A stretch of DNA of 64,000 nucleotides from Epiperipatus broadwayi (lineage: Eukaryota; Onychophora; Udeonychophora; Euonychophora; Peripatidae): positions 188,001 to 252,000 of the forward strand of contig JAQFVV010000113.1 in assembly GCA_028023455.1 (NCBI GenBank), given 5' to 3'. The translations under genes and the position numbers were made by a program. Positions 12,400 to 25,035 of this stretch are shown here, piece by piece. The notes under the pieces are model-generated. The model saw nothing but the letters and a program-made list of their open reading frames with translations. It had not been told where the DNA came from and searched no databases. How positions within the stretch are numbered: position 1 is the first letter of the stretch; every line of letters begins with the position of its first letter.

Positions 12400-12830
12400 A
12401 TTTATATGTTTGTATTATGTTGTAGTTCTGAAGAAGATTGCTGGGACAATCGAAACAGTAAACTGTAAAAAAGGGTGGTAAATAAAGCATTGTGTAACAG
12501 TAGTAAAGTGCTTGGACAATTTAATATTATATAATTTTTGTTTTTCATTATTCATTGAAAGAGGACTTTTCCTAGAAGTGATATTTAAAGCCCGTTTTAC
12601 CCTTTTACTTTTATCTGCATATAAATGTTCATACAAATATATATTATTAATACCTTTTAACAATTTAAAAGAACAAAGAGCTTTAGATTTAAACAATTTT
12701 TTCTTTAGTAAACTAATTTGAAATCATTATAGTTTATCTAAACAAAAGAGGGTTAAAGTTTTATCAAATAACAAGCAAAAGACTATTAAGCAAAACTGAT
12801 TTATGTTAGAAGAAGATGATTACAGTTTTT
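12400..12830 (+). mobile_element. PLE 5' fragment with hammerhead-like motif
   Basis: A hammerhead-like motif (12428-12456) is followed by AT-rich leader and a decayed frame (about 12540-12720). That frame shows K/L/N-rich sequence with no catalytic motif and may be the N-terminal part of a PLE protein. The arrangement terminal repeat, ribozyme motif, then ORF start matches the PLE at 34316-35600. The RT and endonuclease parts are absent, so this is a truncated copy. Confidence 0.45.
12428..12472 (+). ncRNA. Hammerhead-like motif of PLE type
   Basis: CTGAAGA, a spacer A, hairpin GATTG/CAATC, GAAAC. Then stem III forms from ACAGT and ACTGT around AA and is followed by A, giving a GTA cleavage triplet. 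Stem II differs from the PLE copy at 35336 (GACTG/CAGTC) by a compensating G-C to A-T/T-A change. Stem I is weak or absent in this copy. Confidence 0.5.
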
Positions 12831-15080
12831 GATAAGGATTTAATAAATGATTATTTCTTTCTAAACTAAGATAATTTATATAAAGATTATATGAAATATA
12901 TTCCAGATATTTTTGATAAGATATGTAGAATAAATTATATATTTAATATTTCCCATAAATATAATGGCAATAAAACAACACTAATAATAACGATAACGAA
13001 TACAAAAAAATACAGTTTTTCCATCACATAATCACATCTGCAGAAACTATGTTTAAATCGAACAACATTGTACATGTTGATAATCGTAATGTATTTTATA
13101 AATTTTGGCATTTGAATAATAAGAGTGAATAAGACGAAAAACAATATAATTATTTTATGAGAGACAGGATAAATTTTAAATTGATCGTAAAAAAAAAATC
13201 GATTATTTTCAAAATTTTAATAAAACATAGAAGATAATTACAATAATAATGTTACAGAAAACGGTTACAAAAAAAAAAAAAAAAAAATCACAAAATACTT
13301 TTTTCAAATAATCCAAATAATATATTTATTTTTAATAAAAAAAAATTTTTTTTCAGTGTATTCCTAATGCCAATTCCATCATACTGCAACTATCTACCAA
13401 CACAGAAACGTTGATCACCCTCTATAATTATGCATGCATTTCACAAACAATTTTTCTTTATTGGGCAATCTAGAAGTATCAAAGACTTGGAAGTGCATGC
13501 CATATTACAACCACCAAAATTAGTATCACCCTCTGATATTATGTATTCATTTCATGAACAATCTTCACTTTTCAGATAAGCTAAAGATGTCAAATATTTT
13601 GATGCCTACATTCATTTTGACAATTTGATATTTTTACCATTACATTATTCATATGCAAGATAAAAACTGGTTTCTTCACACTTTTAAGGAAAGATGTCTA
13701 TCCATAACATGTGTATAGACTTTTTATTAATTGGTCAAATCATAAAATACTTTGACTGTGCCTAGAGAATCATTAAAAACAAACCTCTACATATCTATCT
13801 TTACAATGTCATTCAAAAGTCACTCAAAAAAGACTCAACAACATTTTAATCAGGAAATTGAGATTATTGATATGCAATATTATTTTTTATATTCTTCAAA
13901 AATATTTGATTGTATAGACTGACAGAATTATATCATTGTATTTTGGGAAAATGACAATATTTTCATCAATGAATATCCAAATAGTGTCACATAATGACTG
14001 GACCAGAAGATTATGATGACATGGTTGTTCAAATAATGACCTCCTCCATGCTCATCTGTTGAAAAAATGGAAATATGATTAGATTTTATTTGATGATTTT
14101 CAGATAAACTCTTTCAACGCTTTAAATGGTGATTGTGTTGAACAATATAGCATGCAATAATTTTCCCATCATATGACCTACACTCATAAAGTTACTACTT
14201 CTATGTTGCAGTATTTACATTAGAAAGCAATGACTTTAAAGTATTATTTCAGTCACAGTAATTCTTCTAGTACAGCTTATGATGAATTGCTTTTGTAAAA
14301 ATTAAAATCTCAAATATATGAACCCTGCAATAATTTTTCCTTTGTTGTTTGATTATTTTGGATACAATCATTTATAGGGCATGTTGGTTCTTTTCAGTAA
14401 GCAATTATTTCTAGCAGGTTTTTTTTTTGTTATCTTACATTTAGATGAGGCAATCATTACCTTTTACTTTCTGACAATATATTATACAGTTGATCAATTT
14501 TGGGCTTTAATGCTTTAGGTAATCAGAACAAATAATCTCTTTTAAGCTCATGCAGATTTGGTATTCTTGTCATATGATTATAAAATTGGAGTCATTATTA
14601 TACTAGATGTTTCTTGCCACCATCTTAGAAACCTATCTATTAAAAAATGAAATATTAATATGTTTCTATTTCTATGCTATAGGTATTCCATTATTTTGTC
14701 CAACTCTATATTTACAAAATTATACTTTTACAGATAGTTACAAAATGTATAAACGAATGCATAAAAATTCCAACCCAAAAAAATTCTAGGAATCTCATAA
14801 AATAATTTATTCTGATATTTCCATAAATTGGATAATATTAAGTAAGTGTTCGATTAGTTTTGTTTCCATGCAACTATAAAAATAAGATGTTTGGAGTTTA
14901 TATTTCTAAAATAAATTGATAGGAGATGAGTTATCCTGAATCTATTAAAAAGATTTAATCCAGATGGCTTTATTGCTGAATATGGAAAAAAACTCTTTAA
15001 TATATTGCAGGAAGTCTATTTCTCACTCTAATTCTACCATGGGTAGTTCTGAATTTCTGAACGAGACTCCACTGATATCT
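12830..15080. other. AT-rich DNA without a recognisable gene
   Basis: No protein motif or RNA gene seen. Short poly(A) and poly(T) runs only. Confidence 0.5.
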
Positions 15081-15084
15081 TGAC

Positions 15085-15205
15085 CTGCATAGTTTGATGC
15101 AAAGATATAATGCCTTACCCTGGAGCTCAGGGTCTGTAGATCATGGTTCAATCTGTTACTTCTGGTGTTTGAACTTCTTATGTACTCTCAAACAATAAAT
15201 CATCC
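15085..15205 (+). mobile_element. tRNA-derived SINE, family 1
   Basis: Contains TAGTTTGATGCAAAG (A-box side), GATCATGGTTCAATC (B-box-like), then a TTCTGGTGTTTGAACTTCTT region matching 8632-8735 (minus) and the CAATAAATCA-like end. More diverged than the 8632 copy. Confidence 0.5.
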
Positions 15206-15409
15206 AATTATTAATTATTATTTTATTGTTTGAAAAATTTCTTATAAAGTCACACCCTACTGTAAATATATTGCATTAAATGAATACTAGATGTTTGACT
15301 AAATAGTAAATATGGGATATTTAATAACGATTTATATTAATTTTTAATATATAAATGCATAAATTTTTTTATTTAGTGCTATTTATTAAAATATATTGTT
15401 TGTTCAATA

Positions 15410-15585
15410 TAAACCCAGATTCCAAGAGAATGTAAAAGACCCAGAAAGAGACCACATGTGAGATGGGTGGCTAAAATAAGAAAGTGTGCAGGTGTGATGT
15501 GGAGAAGAGATGCTAATGATGGGAAAAGATGGAATGAACTTGGAAAGACCTTCATCCTGCAGTGGATTGATAATGATTTATGATG
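15410..15585 (+). mobile_element. RTE LINE 3' fragment with 15-bp TSD
   Basis: A 176-bp 5'-truncated insertion. Translation reads CKRPRKRPHVRW, then a WRRDAND piece and ELGKTFILQWID, the usual extreme C-terminus of RTE-clade proteins, followed by a short ATGATT-rich tail. The 15-mer ATTGTTTGTTCAATA is present on both sides (15395-15409 and 15586-15600). It is related to the C-terminal piece at 47172-47399. Confidence 0.85.
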
Positions 15586-15599
15586 ATTGTTTGTTCAAT

Positions 15600-16230
15600 A
15601 ATGGTAAAAGATAGTGTTTGGTTGTTGGTTGTATTCCTTAGTATCACAAATAAAAATCAGATTCATATTTCATGTAGTCAAATCATAAAAGAATTGAGGT
15701 TTAAATATATCATTAAATTTAATTTGTATATATATAAAAGTAGGTTTTATTTCGGCAAATATTTTAAAACTATAAAATGAAGAAAAAGATCTATGATTTA
15801 AAATTGAAAATAGAATAAAGGTAAAAGCCATAAAGGTATAACAGCTCTCTATTAATGATGACTACAATATAATATTAGAAACATACACTCAATGCATTGT
15901 CATTAATCTGGCCAATCCCAAATAACTTGTGATCTTTAGTCTCTAAGTAATAATAGATACCCATTTACCAACCAATGTTGGATAGTTAGGAATCAGCTGC
16001 TTAAAAAAATTATATAATTGATTGTGAGCTGTAAAAAAAAAAATTAAGATTCACTTAGAACAATGTGGCCAATGAGAGCATGCACCATTTTTACACCAAG
16101 ATTTTTTTAAAAATTTTATTACATGCAGATATCGAATAACTCTTTGCCTTTAGTGATTATATACATATATAAATAATTTACTGAAAGAATTTATATATTT
16201 TATTATTATAATATATAATTTTTTTTCTAC
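15600..16230. other. AT-rich DNA
   Basis: An open frame of 66 codons spans 15580-15780 but shows no family signature. ACCATTTACCAACCAATGTTGGATAGTTA near 15960 resembles one arm of the foldback at 17225-17365. Confidence 0.4.
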
Positions 16231-16345
16231 AGTACAGGCTTTTTCATATCTGCAATCCAATATGTAATGTATAGGATGAGATAGCATGAATAGTTGAGGA
16301 TCGTGTGAAAGTCTGAGTTCAAACCCCTATATATTACATATTTTA
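16230..16345. mobile_element. Family B-like inverted relic
   Basis: The first part (CAGTACAGGCTTTTTCATA) matches the end of the family B copy at 2632. The second part is the reverse complement of the adjoining piece of that copy. This is a short foldback remnant lacking the ribozyme. Confidence 0.5.
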
Positions 16346-16349
16346 TTAT

Positions 16350-17220
16350 TGTAAATGTATTACTATCGCTATAGATTGTCATAGTATAATTTAAATATAT
16401 GGTTGTATATATGTCTACATGTAATAATAATAATAAAAAGACTTACTTCTTGTTTTAGAGATGAAAATTGTCCTCCAGTAATTCTAGAATGTAAAAGAAA
16501 TTTAAAGTAAATTTAATAAGTGTGCAAATAAATTAAATGTGCGATCTCTCCCCCCCCCCCCAATCTAATCACTTTCATGCACACACATATGCCATATGTA
16601 AAATAAACTTGTTAAAATAATTTTTAGTCTAACATTAAAAAAAAATCATAGCAATATATATAAAAAATTATATTTAAATCCAATGATACTGTTATGACTA
16701 CATAATACTATAAAATAGATTTCAAGGTGCATCTGAGATGTTTTCAATTATGCTCAGCTTTCATATTAATTAAATGTTATGTCTATACAAATTGTTCTTC
16801 ATAGTTCTACTGCATCTTGGAAATCATTCTGCATGCTTTCAGAACATTATTATTGGTGCAAATTTATTTTTAAAAATAATAAAATATAATGGACTAAGAT
16901 TGATAGATAAATCTTAGCTTCTGTCTTTCATAAATAATATTAAATATAATTCCAAAATTGTGTGATGGAAATCTGTAAAAAGATCTTTGGATTCTGTAAA
17001 TTTCAATTAGTTCAGACTATTCCACACCAAAAATCTTGAAACACTTACTTTTACTTACAACGAGTTTCTTGTCTTTGATTATATATAAAAGTAAAAGGTA
17101 AATAGATTCTCCAACAGTCTCTGGTAGAGAATTAGAGAGAGGGATGACATTAACATAGAGATTATCTATTTCTGGGCAGCAAGGTTTTGACTGGGTTTGC
17201 AATTTTGTTTTACTTTTAAT
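16350..17220. other. AT-rich DNA
   Basis: No gene supported. A run of C residues lies at about 16551-16561. Confidence 0.45.
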
Positions 17221-17224
17221 TGAA

Positions 17225-17365
17225 AATAGGTAATTACCAGTTTACTGATCAATATTGGATAGTTAATAAAAATATTCAGGCTAATTAGCCTAAAAATTCA
17301 GGTATTTTCTTTTCATCAAATCAATCCAAATTAATCACCCAATATTGATTGGTAAACTGGTTTCT
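17225..17365. mobile_element. ~140-bp foldback element
   Basis: ACCAGTTTACTGATCAATATTGG near 17237 is mirrored by a CCAATATTGATTGGTAAACTGG stretch near 17339 on the other strand, with about 60 bases between. MITE-like; TSD not resolved. Confidence 0.55.
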
Positions 17366-17369
17366 AGCT

Positions 17370-18060
17370 ATTATTATCTACAGGGTAAAATAAAACTTTA
17401 AAAATGTAACTTTTACTCAGTCTGGATTCAAAACCAGATTATGGGCATGATAAGAGGATGGTCTATCACTACAATATATTCTCGATTTTATAATTATATA
17501 CTGCTTTAAAGTATTTTTAATATTTTATAATATTTAATTAGTACTTTGAATATATAAATATTACTGCAATTTTTGTATTATTATTGATTTAATGTTTTTT
17601 TTTTTTAATACTTTTTTTTATAATTTTCTTTTTTATTACAATCACAAAAACTTCTGGTAAATTTCTGAAATAATCTTTTACTTATTTGATTTTTAAATAA
17701 AAGCTATTTAAAAATCAAATAATTTATTATATACTGGAAGTGCATAGAAAACAACAACAAAAAACAAAAACACAAAACTATTTCTTTTTTATCATTCCCA
17801 TAAAATAATACAGACAGAATATGCTATCAAAAAAGTAGTGGAATATTAAGTGATTTTGATAGGTTAGAATAAAAAGGATATGTCAAAAAACTAAGGCACA
17901 AGTCCACAAAAACATTTTGGAAGTAATTTTAAGTAAAACAATTTACAGTTACTAAAACTATTAACAATTCAAATCATGAAAATGACATATTTGTATTTTT
18001 ACAATCTTGTCTATTATTTCTTCTCTAATTTAAAATTATGTGCTTTATTTAGAAATGACA
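17370..18060. other. AT-rich DNA
   Basis: No supported gene or RNA. Confidence 0.45.
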
Positions 18061-18064
18061 TGCA

Positions 18065-18545
18065 CTATTTTCAACATTATCTATCCACTGCTGAGTAAAG
18101 ACCTTTCCAAGTTTAATCAATTTCTCTGATTAATCGCTTCACTACTCCAGAAAATTTTATTTCATTCATTTGTGGTCTCCTTCTGGTTCTTTTATAATAA
18201 CTTAGGCTTTGTCTATCTATTATTATTTTTACTAGAAACACATCCAGCCCAATTTTATTTCATCTTAGTTCTATCAATGATATTTGTGATATCCGATTTT
18301 TTAAAGATTTATATAATTCAATTTTAAATCATCTTTTTATTCCCTTCCCATCCATCAACTCCCCATACTTTACTACATAATACTCAAGCCTCACATCAAC
18401 AAATATTCCTGATGAATACATTTATTTAACATCTTACTTTTCACACACATAGTAATATTTTCTTTTAATATTAAGTTATTTTTTTCTTAAAGCATTTTAT
18501 TCAAATTTAATTCTATGAATAAATACTTTGGTATTGTTTAGTACA
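18065..18545 (-). pseudogene. Old RTE LINE 3' relic
   Basis: The plus strand keeps the order of landmarks found in the 9120 and 47164 copies: ATCCACTGCTGAGTAAAGACC, CTTTCCAAGTTTAATC, TTTGTGGTCTCCTTCTGG, GTCTATCTATTATTATT and CACATCCAGCCCAA. It is heavily mutated, with no open frame. Confidence 0.65.
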
Positions 18546-18549
18546 GATA

Positions 18550-19945
18550 GCTTAGTATAAATAAAGAGAGTGGCTACATTTATGTGCAAGTTTAAAGATC
18601 CTTACTGATGAAGACCAATAAAAAAATAGTCTGGGAAATTAGTTGATAATACTACCTAGTGTTTATTGACAGCTCACTCTTACAGTAGATAGTCTATTAT
18701 TGCAAAAGAGAAATGTAAGATGGTAAAGACATATATACTTTATTATATCTTAATAGTCTTCAGTTCTTATGCTGATACACTCATTGTCAGGATGTTGTAA
18801 TAAATAATTTACTGTGAGCAGATCATGGTTTTCTGCATATATATCATTGACATGAACACATGATACGATGTTGTTAGTGACATAGTTCCCATTTTTAAAG
18901 TTAATAAACATCTTTTCCCTACCAATAGTACTTGGATTGGCTATATTAGGTTGAATAAATGGTATTTGTTAAATGTGTCAGTATAATATGAGGTTTCATT
19001 AATTTATAACGTACACCTACATGTTTAAAATTTATTTTATGTAATACGAAAGTAAGTCGATAAATAAACAACTAATAGTATTTTTGTTTGGATATGCTTA
19101 TTTTTTCAATCAATGCACTTATTTTAAATGAAGAACATTTATATTACTTCACACACCAATTTGCACTAAATTAAGATTTAAAAAGACATTAATTTTAAAA
19201 ACTTTTAAAATAAAAAGATTTTTATAATGATGCTCTTTAAAATTAGAATGAAAATATTTTAATTTTTTTAAAAACTATTGGAGAAAATATTAAAGTAAAA
19301 TAAATAGAAAGTAAAATATATTAAATATTTTTTAAAAGTAGTTTAGTAATCAATATTAACTATTCTTGCTTTAATTTAAAAAATATTGGAAAAGCAAAAA
19401 TTAAAATAAAAGTTTAGAATCAAATGAATTAAATACAGTTAGAAGCACACATTTAACCTGAATCAAATTGTTGATATCTATAAGTATATAGAAAATTCAA
19501 TTACTTTCAAGTCCATCTTTGTGGCCACATTTTTTTTTACTATTTTCCAAGTTTTATGACTTCAATATCACTTTTAAGCACTTTCTGACTCATTTTTTTA
19601 AAACGGCTGTTTCACCCTTTTACAAATGAACGACATTATAATTTTAATGCTGTACCTTGTTTTTTAGCAAAAAATATTAAAAATTCTAGAATTTTGAATC
19701 TACATAGTTGATCTGCACCATGTTATGTGCACACATACATACAATTTTTACTAACGAAATTTTTTTTTCATATATTTGCACTTGTTAGAATGGAAAAAAC
19801 ATTTTTTCTAAACCAACCTTCAAGTGGGGAATTTTGAAAAGCATAGAGACTGAATGACAAGAGAATTATATAAGCAGATTTAAATAATTTTTGTAAAAGG
19901 AAGCTCATGAAGAGAAACAGATAATGGCATTATATAAATATATGT
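18550..19945. other. AT-rich DNA
   Basis: Nothing recognised. Confidence 0.45.
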
Positions 19946-19946
19946 A

Positions 19947-20102
19947 TTTAAAAACAGTCTTTAAATCTGCAGAAGTACTTTCAGTTAATATCTTAAACCT
20001 GCCTCAGCTGCCATTTTTTTAAAAAAATTTAATGGCGGTCAAGGCAGTTTTAAGAAATTAACCGAAAGTACTTCTGTAGATTTAAAGACTGTTTTTAATA
20101 GT
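19947..20102. mobile_element. Foldback element H, copy 1
   Basis: Arms of about 75 bp (AAAAACAGTCTTTAAATC and CAGAAGTACTTTC near the left end, mirrored at the right end) flank a short centre rich in A and T. The core CAGAAGTACTTTC is shared with 56180-56290, so this is a family. Confidence 0.65.
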
Positions 20103-20104
20103 TT

Positions 20105-20510
20105 ATTACCATTAAATTAATTATTTTTATTATAATTAGAAATATATGTATTTGTATATATCATTAGCAATATATAAACTATAATTTCAAATATACATTA
20201 TTATTTAGATGAAAATAATCCCAGTGTTTATATTATTTATATGCATTAATAAAATTAAATGTGTGTACATATATGTGTGTATTTGTGTATATGTTTATAT
20301 GTGGCATACATATTTTGGAAAAATATTTTTATTATGTTTAGATTTCAAATAAATTTTCATATAGTTACATATTTTTTGAAAAAAAAAAACACAATAGAAA
20401 AAATATTAACATGCCATGGAATGCTGATATTTTCCAGTTTGATTAATTTTAGCTAACCAGATGTTTTTGTTTATTTTTTATTTAAGCACAATTTAAAATA
20501 TATATATAAC
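20105..20510. other. AT-rich DNA
   Basis: A 65-codon frame at 20259 is K/I/F/Y-rich without a motif. Confidence 0.4.
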
Positions 20511-20514
20511 CCTC

Positions 20515-21140
20515 TTTATTAATAAATTCTAGCAAGAGAAAGCAATTTAAAATCTCTATCTAGAAACCACACCCTAACCTCAGACCAATGGTTTCATGCT
20601 TTAGTAACTCCTCAGTGAGGTTCTAGGATAGTTTCAGACACTAGATCTAAAAATACCAGCCCAAAGCCAGAATTTATCTAAAAGTTATCTATTGAGTGGA
20701 AAATTTGAAATTTTCAGATACCTACATGTCTTCAAACCCAGCTATTCAACTCAAGTAGCTATATGGGGCTGAGAAATATATGACTTTAATTTTTATGAAG
20801 ATCTCTCAGCCCCATATAGCTATTTGAGTTGGATAGCTGGGTTTGAAGACATCTAGGTGACTGAAAATTTCAGATTTTCCACTCAATAGATAACCTTTAG
20901 ATAAATGTTGGCTTTGGGTTGATATTTTTAGATCGTGTCCGCAACTATCCTAGCACCTCACTGAGGAGGGCTTTCAAAGCATGAAACCATTAGTCTGAGG
21001 TTAGGATGTGGTTTCTAGATAGAGATTTTAAAGTGCTTTCTCTTGCTAGCATTTATCAATAAATCTTGTTAGAGCAATTAGCACAGCTCATTGTTTTTTA
21101 TTTACAATCTTAACAAGATTAGGTCATGTGATATATGACT
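20515..21140. mobile_element. Family D hammerhead foldback element
   Basis: Arms of about 245 bp (roughly 20530-20775 and 20801-21050) are reverse complements around a 25-base centre. The plus-strand arm carries a hammerhead fold at 20955-21001. The outer part ends with GGTCATGTGATATATGAC, which resembles the ends of families C (TCATGTGATG) and E (GTCATGTGACAT), so the three look like one superfamily. A possible imperfect 14-bp TSD (TATAACC plus a T/C-rich part) lies at about 20505 and 21150. No coding capacity. Confidence 0.75.
20955..21001 (+). ncRNA. Type I hammerhead ribozyme, family D
   Basis: ACCTCA (stem I), CTGAGGA at 20961-20967, GG, hairpin GCTTT/AAAGC with a one-base loop (so the inner pair is probably open), AT, GAAAC at 20983-20987, loop CATTA, GTC at 20993-20995, then TGAGGT closing stem I over 6 Watson-Crick pairs. 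Relative to family C (TCCTCA/TGGGGA), stem I has changed on both strands with pairing kept. The other arm (about 20594-20640, minus strand) keeps stem I and the core, but its stem II is damaged. Confidence 0.7.
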
Positions 21141-21149
21141 TTAATTTAT

Positions 21150-22205
21150 ATATTTATAACCTTTTTTAAGTTTAAAAAATAAATTAAAAAAGCAAACAAA
21201 CTACTGAACATTACTCATGATTCTACAATCCTGCTTTATTTATGCTATTCCAGAATCATCTAACATTAGATGATAGAGCCATATCCAACCCCCCAGATTG
21301 CTTTCTAGATATTGGTCTTAATTAATGAGAAACATTGCTATTACAGCTACATACCCCTAATTATGCAAATGAATTGCTTCAAAATCTTAAGATATTTGAA
21401 TGAATCTAAAACTAAAAGCATGGATGATATAAACACTGTAAAAGATGGCATCTAGATGTGTAAGGTCAATTAAAGGCTCTTCAAATACAAAGGCCAATGA
21501 TCAGCAGTCTGTTCTGAGAATTTGATATAGCATTGCCATTTGGTGATCTCTTCTTACATAGATAATTCTGGAATATAAAAAATAAAATGGGATACTGCTG
21601 AATACTAATTTTGCAGTTTCTAATCATAAAATTGTTAATTTATATTCAAACGTGTAAAATTCCTCAATGGTGCTTGAAGTATCTTCTTTTATGCCCCGCA
21701 CACATTATTACTGTAACCAGAGAGTCAGACTTAAAAAACTAATATTCTGGGATTCAAATTCAATTTTGTCATTTTCATTGCTCTATTGTTACAAGTTCCT
21801 CTGAATAATGAATTCTTGGACTATTTGTTTAGTGTCTTTTATTCAAAGACAAATACCCCCTTTAATCTGTCAACTTAAAAATTTTAACCTGGAAATATCT
21901 AATGTATTTTGTTGAATGCACTCAAGAATTATTTAGAAAATGAAATGACAATACTGTTTTGAGGAATATATTTCTTGTACTATTAGTGTTTCTTCATGCA
22001 ATTTATTTTATATATTAACAATCTAATTAATTTATTATATAACTTAAGACAAACTTATAATATAGTTAATATTTCTGTAATCATTAACATCAGAATTAGC
22101 CCTTCACAAATGAGCCAGGCTATGCAAATTAAAGATAAAATGAATCAAAGAACCCCCCCCCAAATAATAACACATTAAATATTTAAAACCAAATAAAATG
22201 ACATT
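21150..22205. other. AT-rich DNA
   Basis: No supported gene. A frame at 21996-22178 has no recognisable motif. Confidence 0.4.
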
Positions 22206-22209
22206 AAAT

Positions 22210-24785
22210 ACCTTCATCTTATTAATTCTAAACTGATGAGTGGTGAAGATCTTTTCCCTGGTAATGTATTCTCCTTCTGTACTTTAAAACATTCTACTCT
22301 CATAGACATTTCATTTTTACTTGTCTGATCTGCATTTTATAGTTAATTCATCTTTTGAACCTGTTGTTTTTTCTGATCACTTGGCACGTCCCATTCCAAT
22401 TTATATTGACCTTCATATACAACCTTCTCTTTAAGCAAATATTTTATCTAGCGCTGTGCTTGCAATTATATTTCATTCCAATATCAGCCTTTCAAAGGCG
22501 CGTGCTCAATTAGTTTGAAAGGCTGATATTGGAATGAAACCTTCTCTTTAGTATAATGATACCTTCAGAGTATTGCTTAAGGCTACATTTCTGATGGAGA
22601 TCATCTCTGAAATTAGGAAGATTGATATTCTTTCTCTACAGACTACTGCAAATCAACTTATTTTTATCAATTAGACATTACAGTAGTAAAACAAATCACC
22701 TACAGTTTTAGTTAAGAAATTTGGTGCTATTAATTTGAAATTGGCAGCCACTTCTTGTAACCCTGCTTCTGTTTTTCAATTATCTCTCAAGCATCAATGT
22801 AAGCATACTCAATCTATTTTAGTGGAATACCTTTTTACTATAAAGGCCAAAATACTGTTGGCTCAACCTCACAACTGGTTGAAAGAGTACATCCACTGGC
22901 TCTTTCTTATAAAAGTGAAAAATCTACCCATTCTTTAGTTATCATAAATAAATATTTCTGCACAGGCATAACATGATGACATTTTTATCACTTTAAATCT
23001 AAGTTGTAAACTTTCAGTTGTCCTGAGTTCTATTTGTTTAAGCTAATTACCTGATAGTAATCATCCTGGCCTAGTTCCACTTCTCAAGAAAAATACTCTT
23101 CCATCTTCTCTAAATAATTTTTGCCCTATCTCTATCACTTTTACTTATCAAAATCATTGAATCCATTATTAAAGGTAAAATTCATCCTATTATCCTGTCT
23201 TCCTTCTCAGACTATCAGCTTTCTAAAAAGGGTGCTTCCACCTCTGATGCTATCATGCTGTTTAAAATTGTTATTGACCAAGTTAGAGCCACTAGAAGAA
23301 CTGGTGTTTGTATTAGTACAACTAGTTATTTCATCAACTTTTGACTATGTCCCTAATATCATTCTCATTGAACTATTACACTCACATAACATTCCTGTTA
23401 CCATTCTTTATATTTTAGCTAACATTCTAATGAATAATAAAATTTTCAACACTCTTAATGGCAAAGTAACTTTATAACTCTATTCTATAAAATTCGCCTT
23501 TGAGTACTTTGCTTTTTTACTATTTATATAAATCTGCTGTTTCTGGAAATAGTGAGGAAATTGCCTGGCATCATATTCCATTGATCAATATAGCAGTCAA
23601 GTATATATCATTCATGGATTATCTTGTAATTTTCCTTCCCTCTAATAAGTACCTTTCTTCACTTACTGTGATTGTGGAAGATTACATGAAAAGTATATAC
23701 CTCAGTTTAACCTTAATAAGTCATTCATATAAAGTGGATTCTCTGGTAATAGCATTTCCTTTCGCTATTCCCATCATAACTTTGCTGAATTTCCCTTTTA
23801 TAAATCAACGAATGCTATGAGAACATCTATTCAGAGTTCTATCCTCATATCTGTTGAAAATATAACTACTTATCCAAAGTGGACCTTTCTCTTCATGCAC
23901 TTTTCCAAAAATGACTTACTAATAATGCTTTCAAAAAGCTTAATTTGCTTTGCTCCAAATTGATTTGGAATAAAAAAGCTATTGCAATTGAAAACCTTAC
24001 AGAAGAATGCCAAGGACAATGACTTTTCTCCTCACTCAATTCCTATCTTTTATTTTCAGAGGTCATTTAATATTGTTTTAAAATGTGTCTCTCTTTACTC
24101 TGATGCTATGATATTTTCTCTAGTCACCCTTACTGATGCACATCTACCCAGTAAAGTTTATTTTTTTCAATTCTTAATCAAACCCATTGCTACTTCTTAT
24201 ATTGATCTTAATCATTACATATTATCTAAGAAAATACAGTTTGGGTGGCTTATAACATGACTTATAATGCTAGTACCCTCGACCATCTCTACTTTCCCTT
24301 ACTATAACCGATAAATAGATAATCAAAAATTCAGCTTATGATATCTGGAACCAAAATACCTTGATTTACTTCTCAAATCTATTTAGAAGCCTTAGCTACT
24401 AATCATTTTTATCACAGAAAATAGTGCATGATAGCATTGACTCCCCCTTGTTCCATTTGTCATAAATCTGAAAAAACAATATTTTTGCTCATATTCTGCT
24501 CATCTACAGAATATCATTGGGTCACTCATGAAATAACATTTCCTCTATTGACACTCTCCAATGATATCATTAAACAGGGTCTTTTACCCTCAATTAGTGG
24601 TATTATTTATGTTTATGCTTGGTTTCTAGGGTGCTATTGTTGCTTCAATCCTACATCCAGTAAATTACAATCCTTGTTTTACAATAAAATTTCAACAATT
24701 AAAATTAGTGTCAGAGTGCTTACCCCTCCAGACATTATTGATGCTATAAGAAGCCTGATTTTTCTTCTGACCCTATTATAAAAAG
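22210..24785 (+). pseudogene. LINE relic (endonuclease end, RT, C-terminal zinc region)
   Basis: Read in shifting frames, the plus strand shows the end of an APE-type endonuclease (EPVVFSDHLA near 22360). RT pieces follow: SDYQLSKKGASTSDAIMLFK near 23210, FDYVPNIILIELLHSHNIP near 23340, and a box C-like YISFMDYLVIF near 23610 in which the second aspartate is replaced. A C-terminal CSICHKSE...CSSTEYHWV stretch near 24450-24520 fits a late LINE zinc-binding region. Frames are broken many times, and a 104-bp foldback is inserted at 22434-22537. The clade is uncertain: an APE-bearing LINE other than RTE is likely. Open frames at 23121, 23500, 23982 and 24428 are fragments of it, not separate genes. 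Confidence 0.65.
22434..22537. mobile_element. 104-bp foldback insertion with 13-bp TSD
   Basis: The identical 13-mer AACCTTCTCTTTA occurs at 22421-22433 and 22538-22550. Inside, arms of about 27 bp (starting TTTCATTCCAATATCAGCC) form a near-perfect hairpin around a 15-20 base centre. The insertion interrupts the LINE relic, so it is younger than the LINE. Confidence 0.75.
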
Positions 24786-25035
24786 GTAGTTTTTTCGCAC
24801 TGTTTTGTTTTATTTTTTTACCACTTTAGTATGCCTGCATGTATTTACAAAATGCACCTTTTGTAATTTATACATATTTTATTGTCTGTTCTTTTATGAT
24901 ACACTTTACAATGCATATCTAGTTGAATAGTAAATCATTTTTTCCAAATTTAAAGATCAATTTATTTCGGAAAAGATTACTATTTTAATGAATATACAAA
25001 ATCAATTTTGAACTGCAAATAAGTTCATTTATAAA

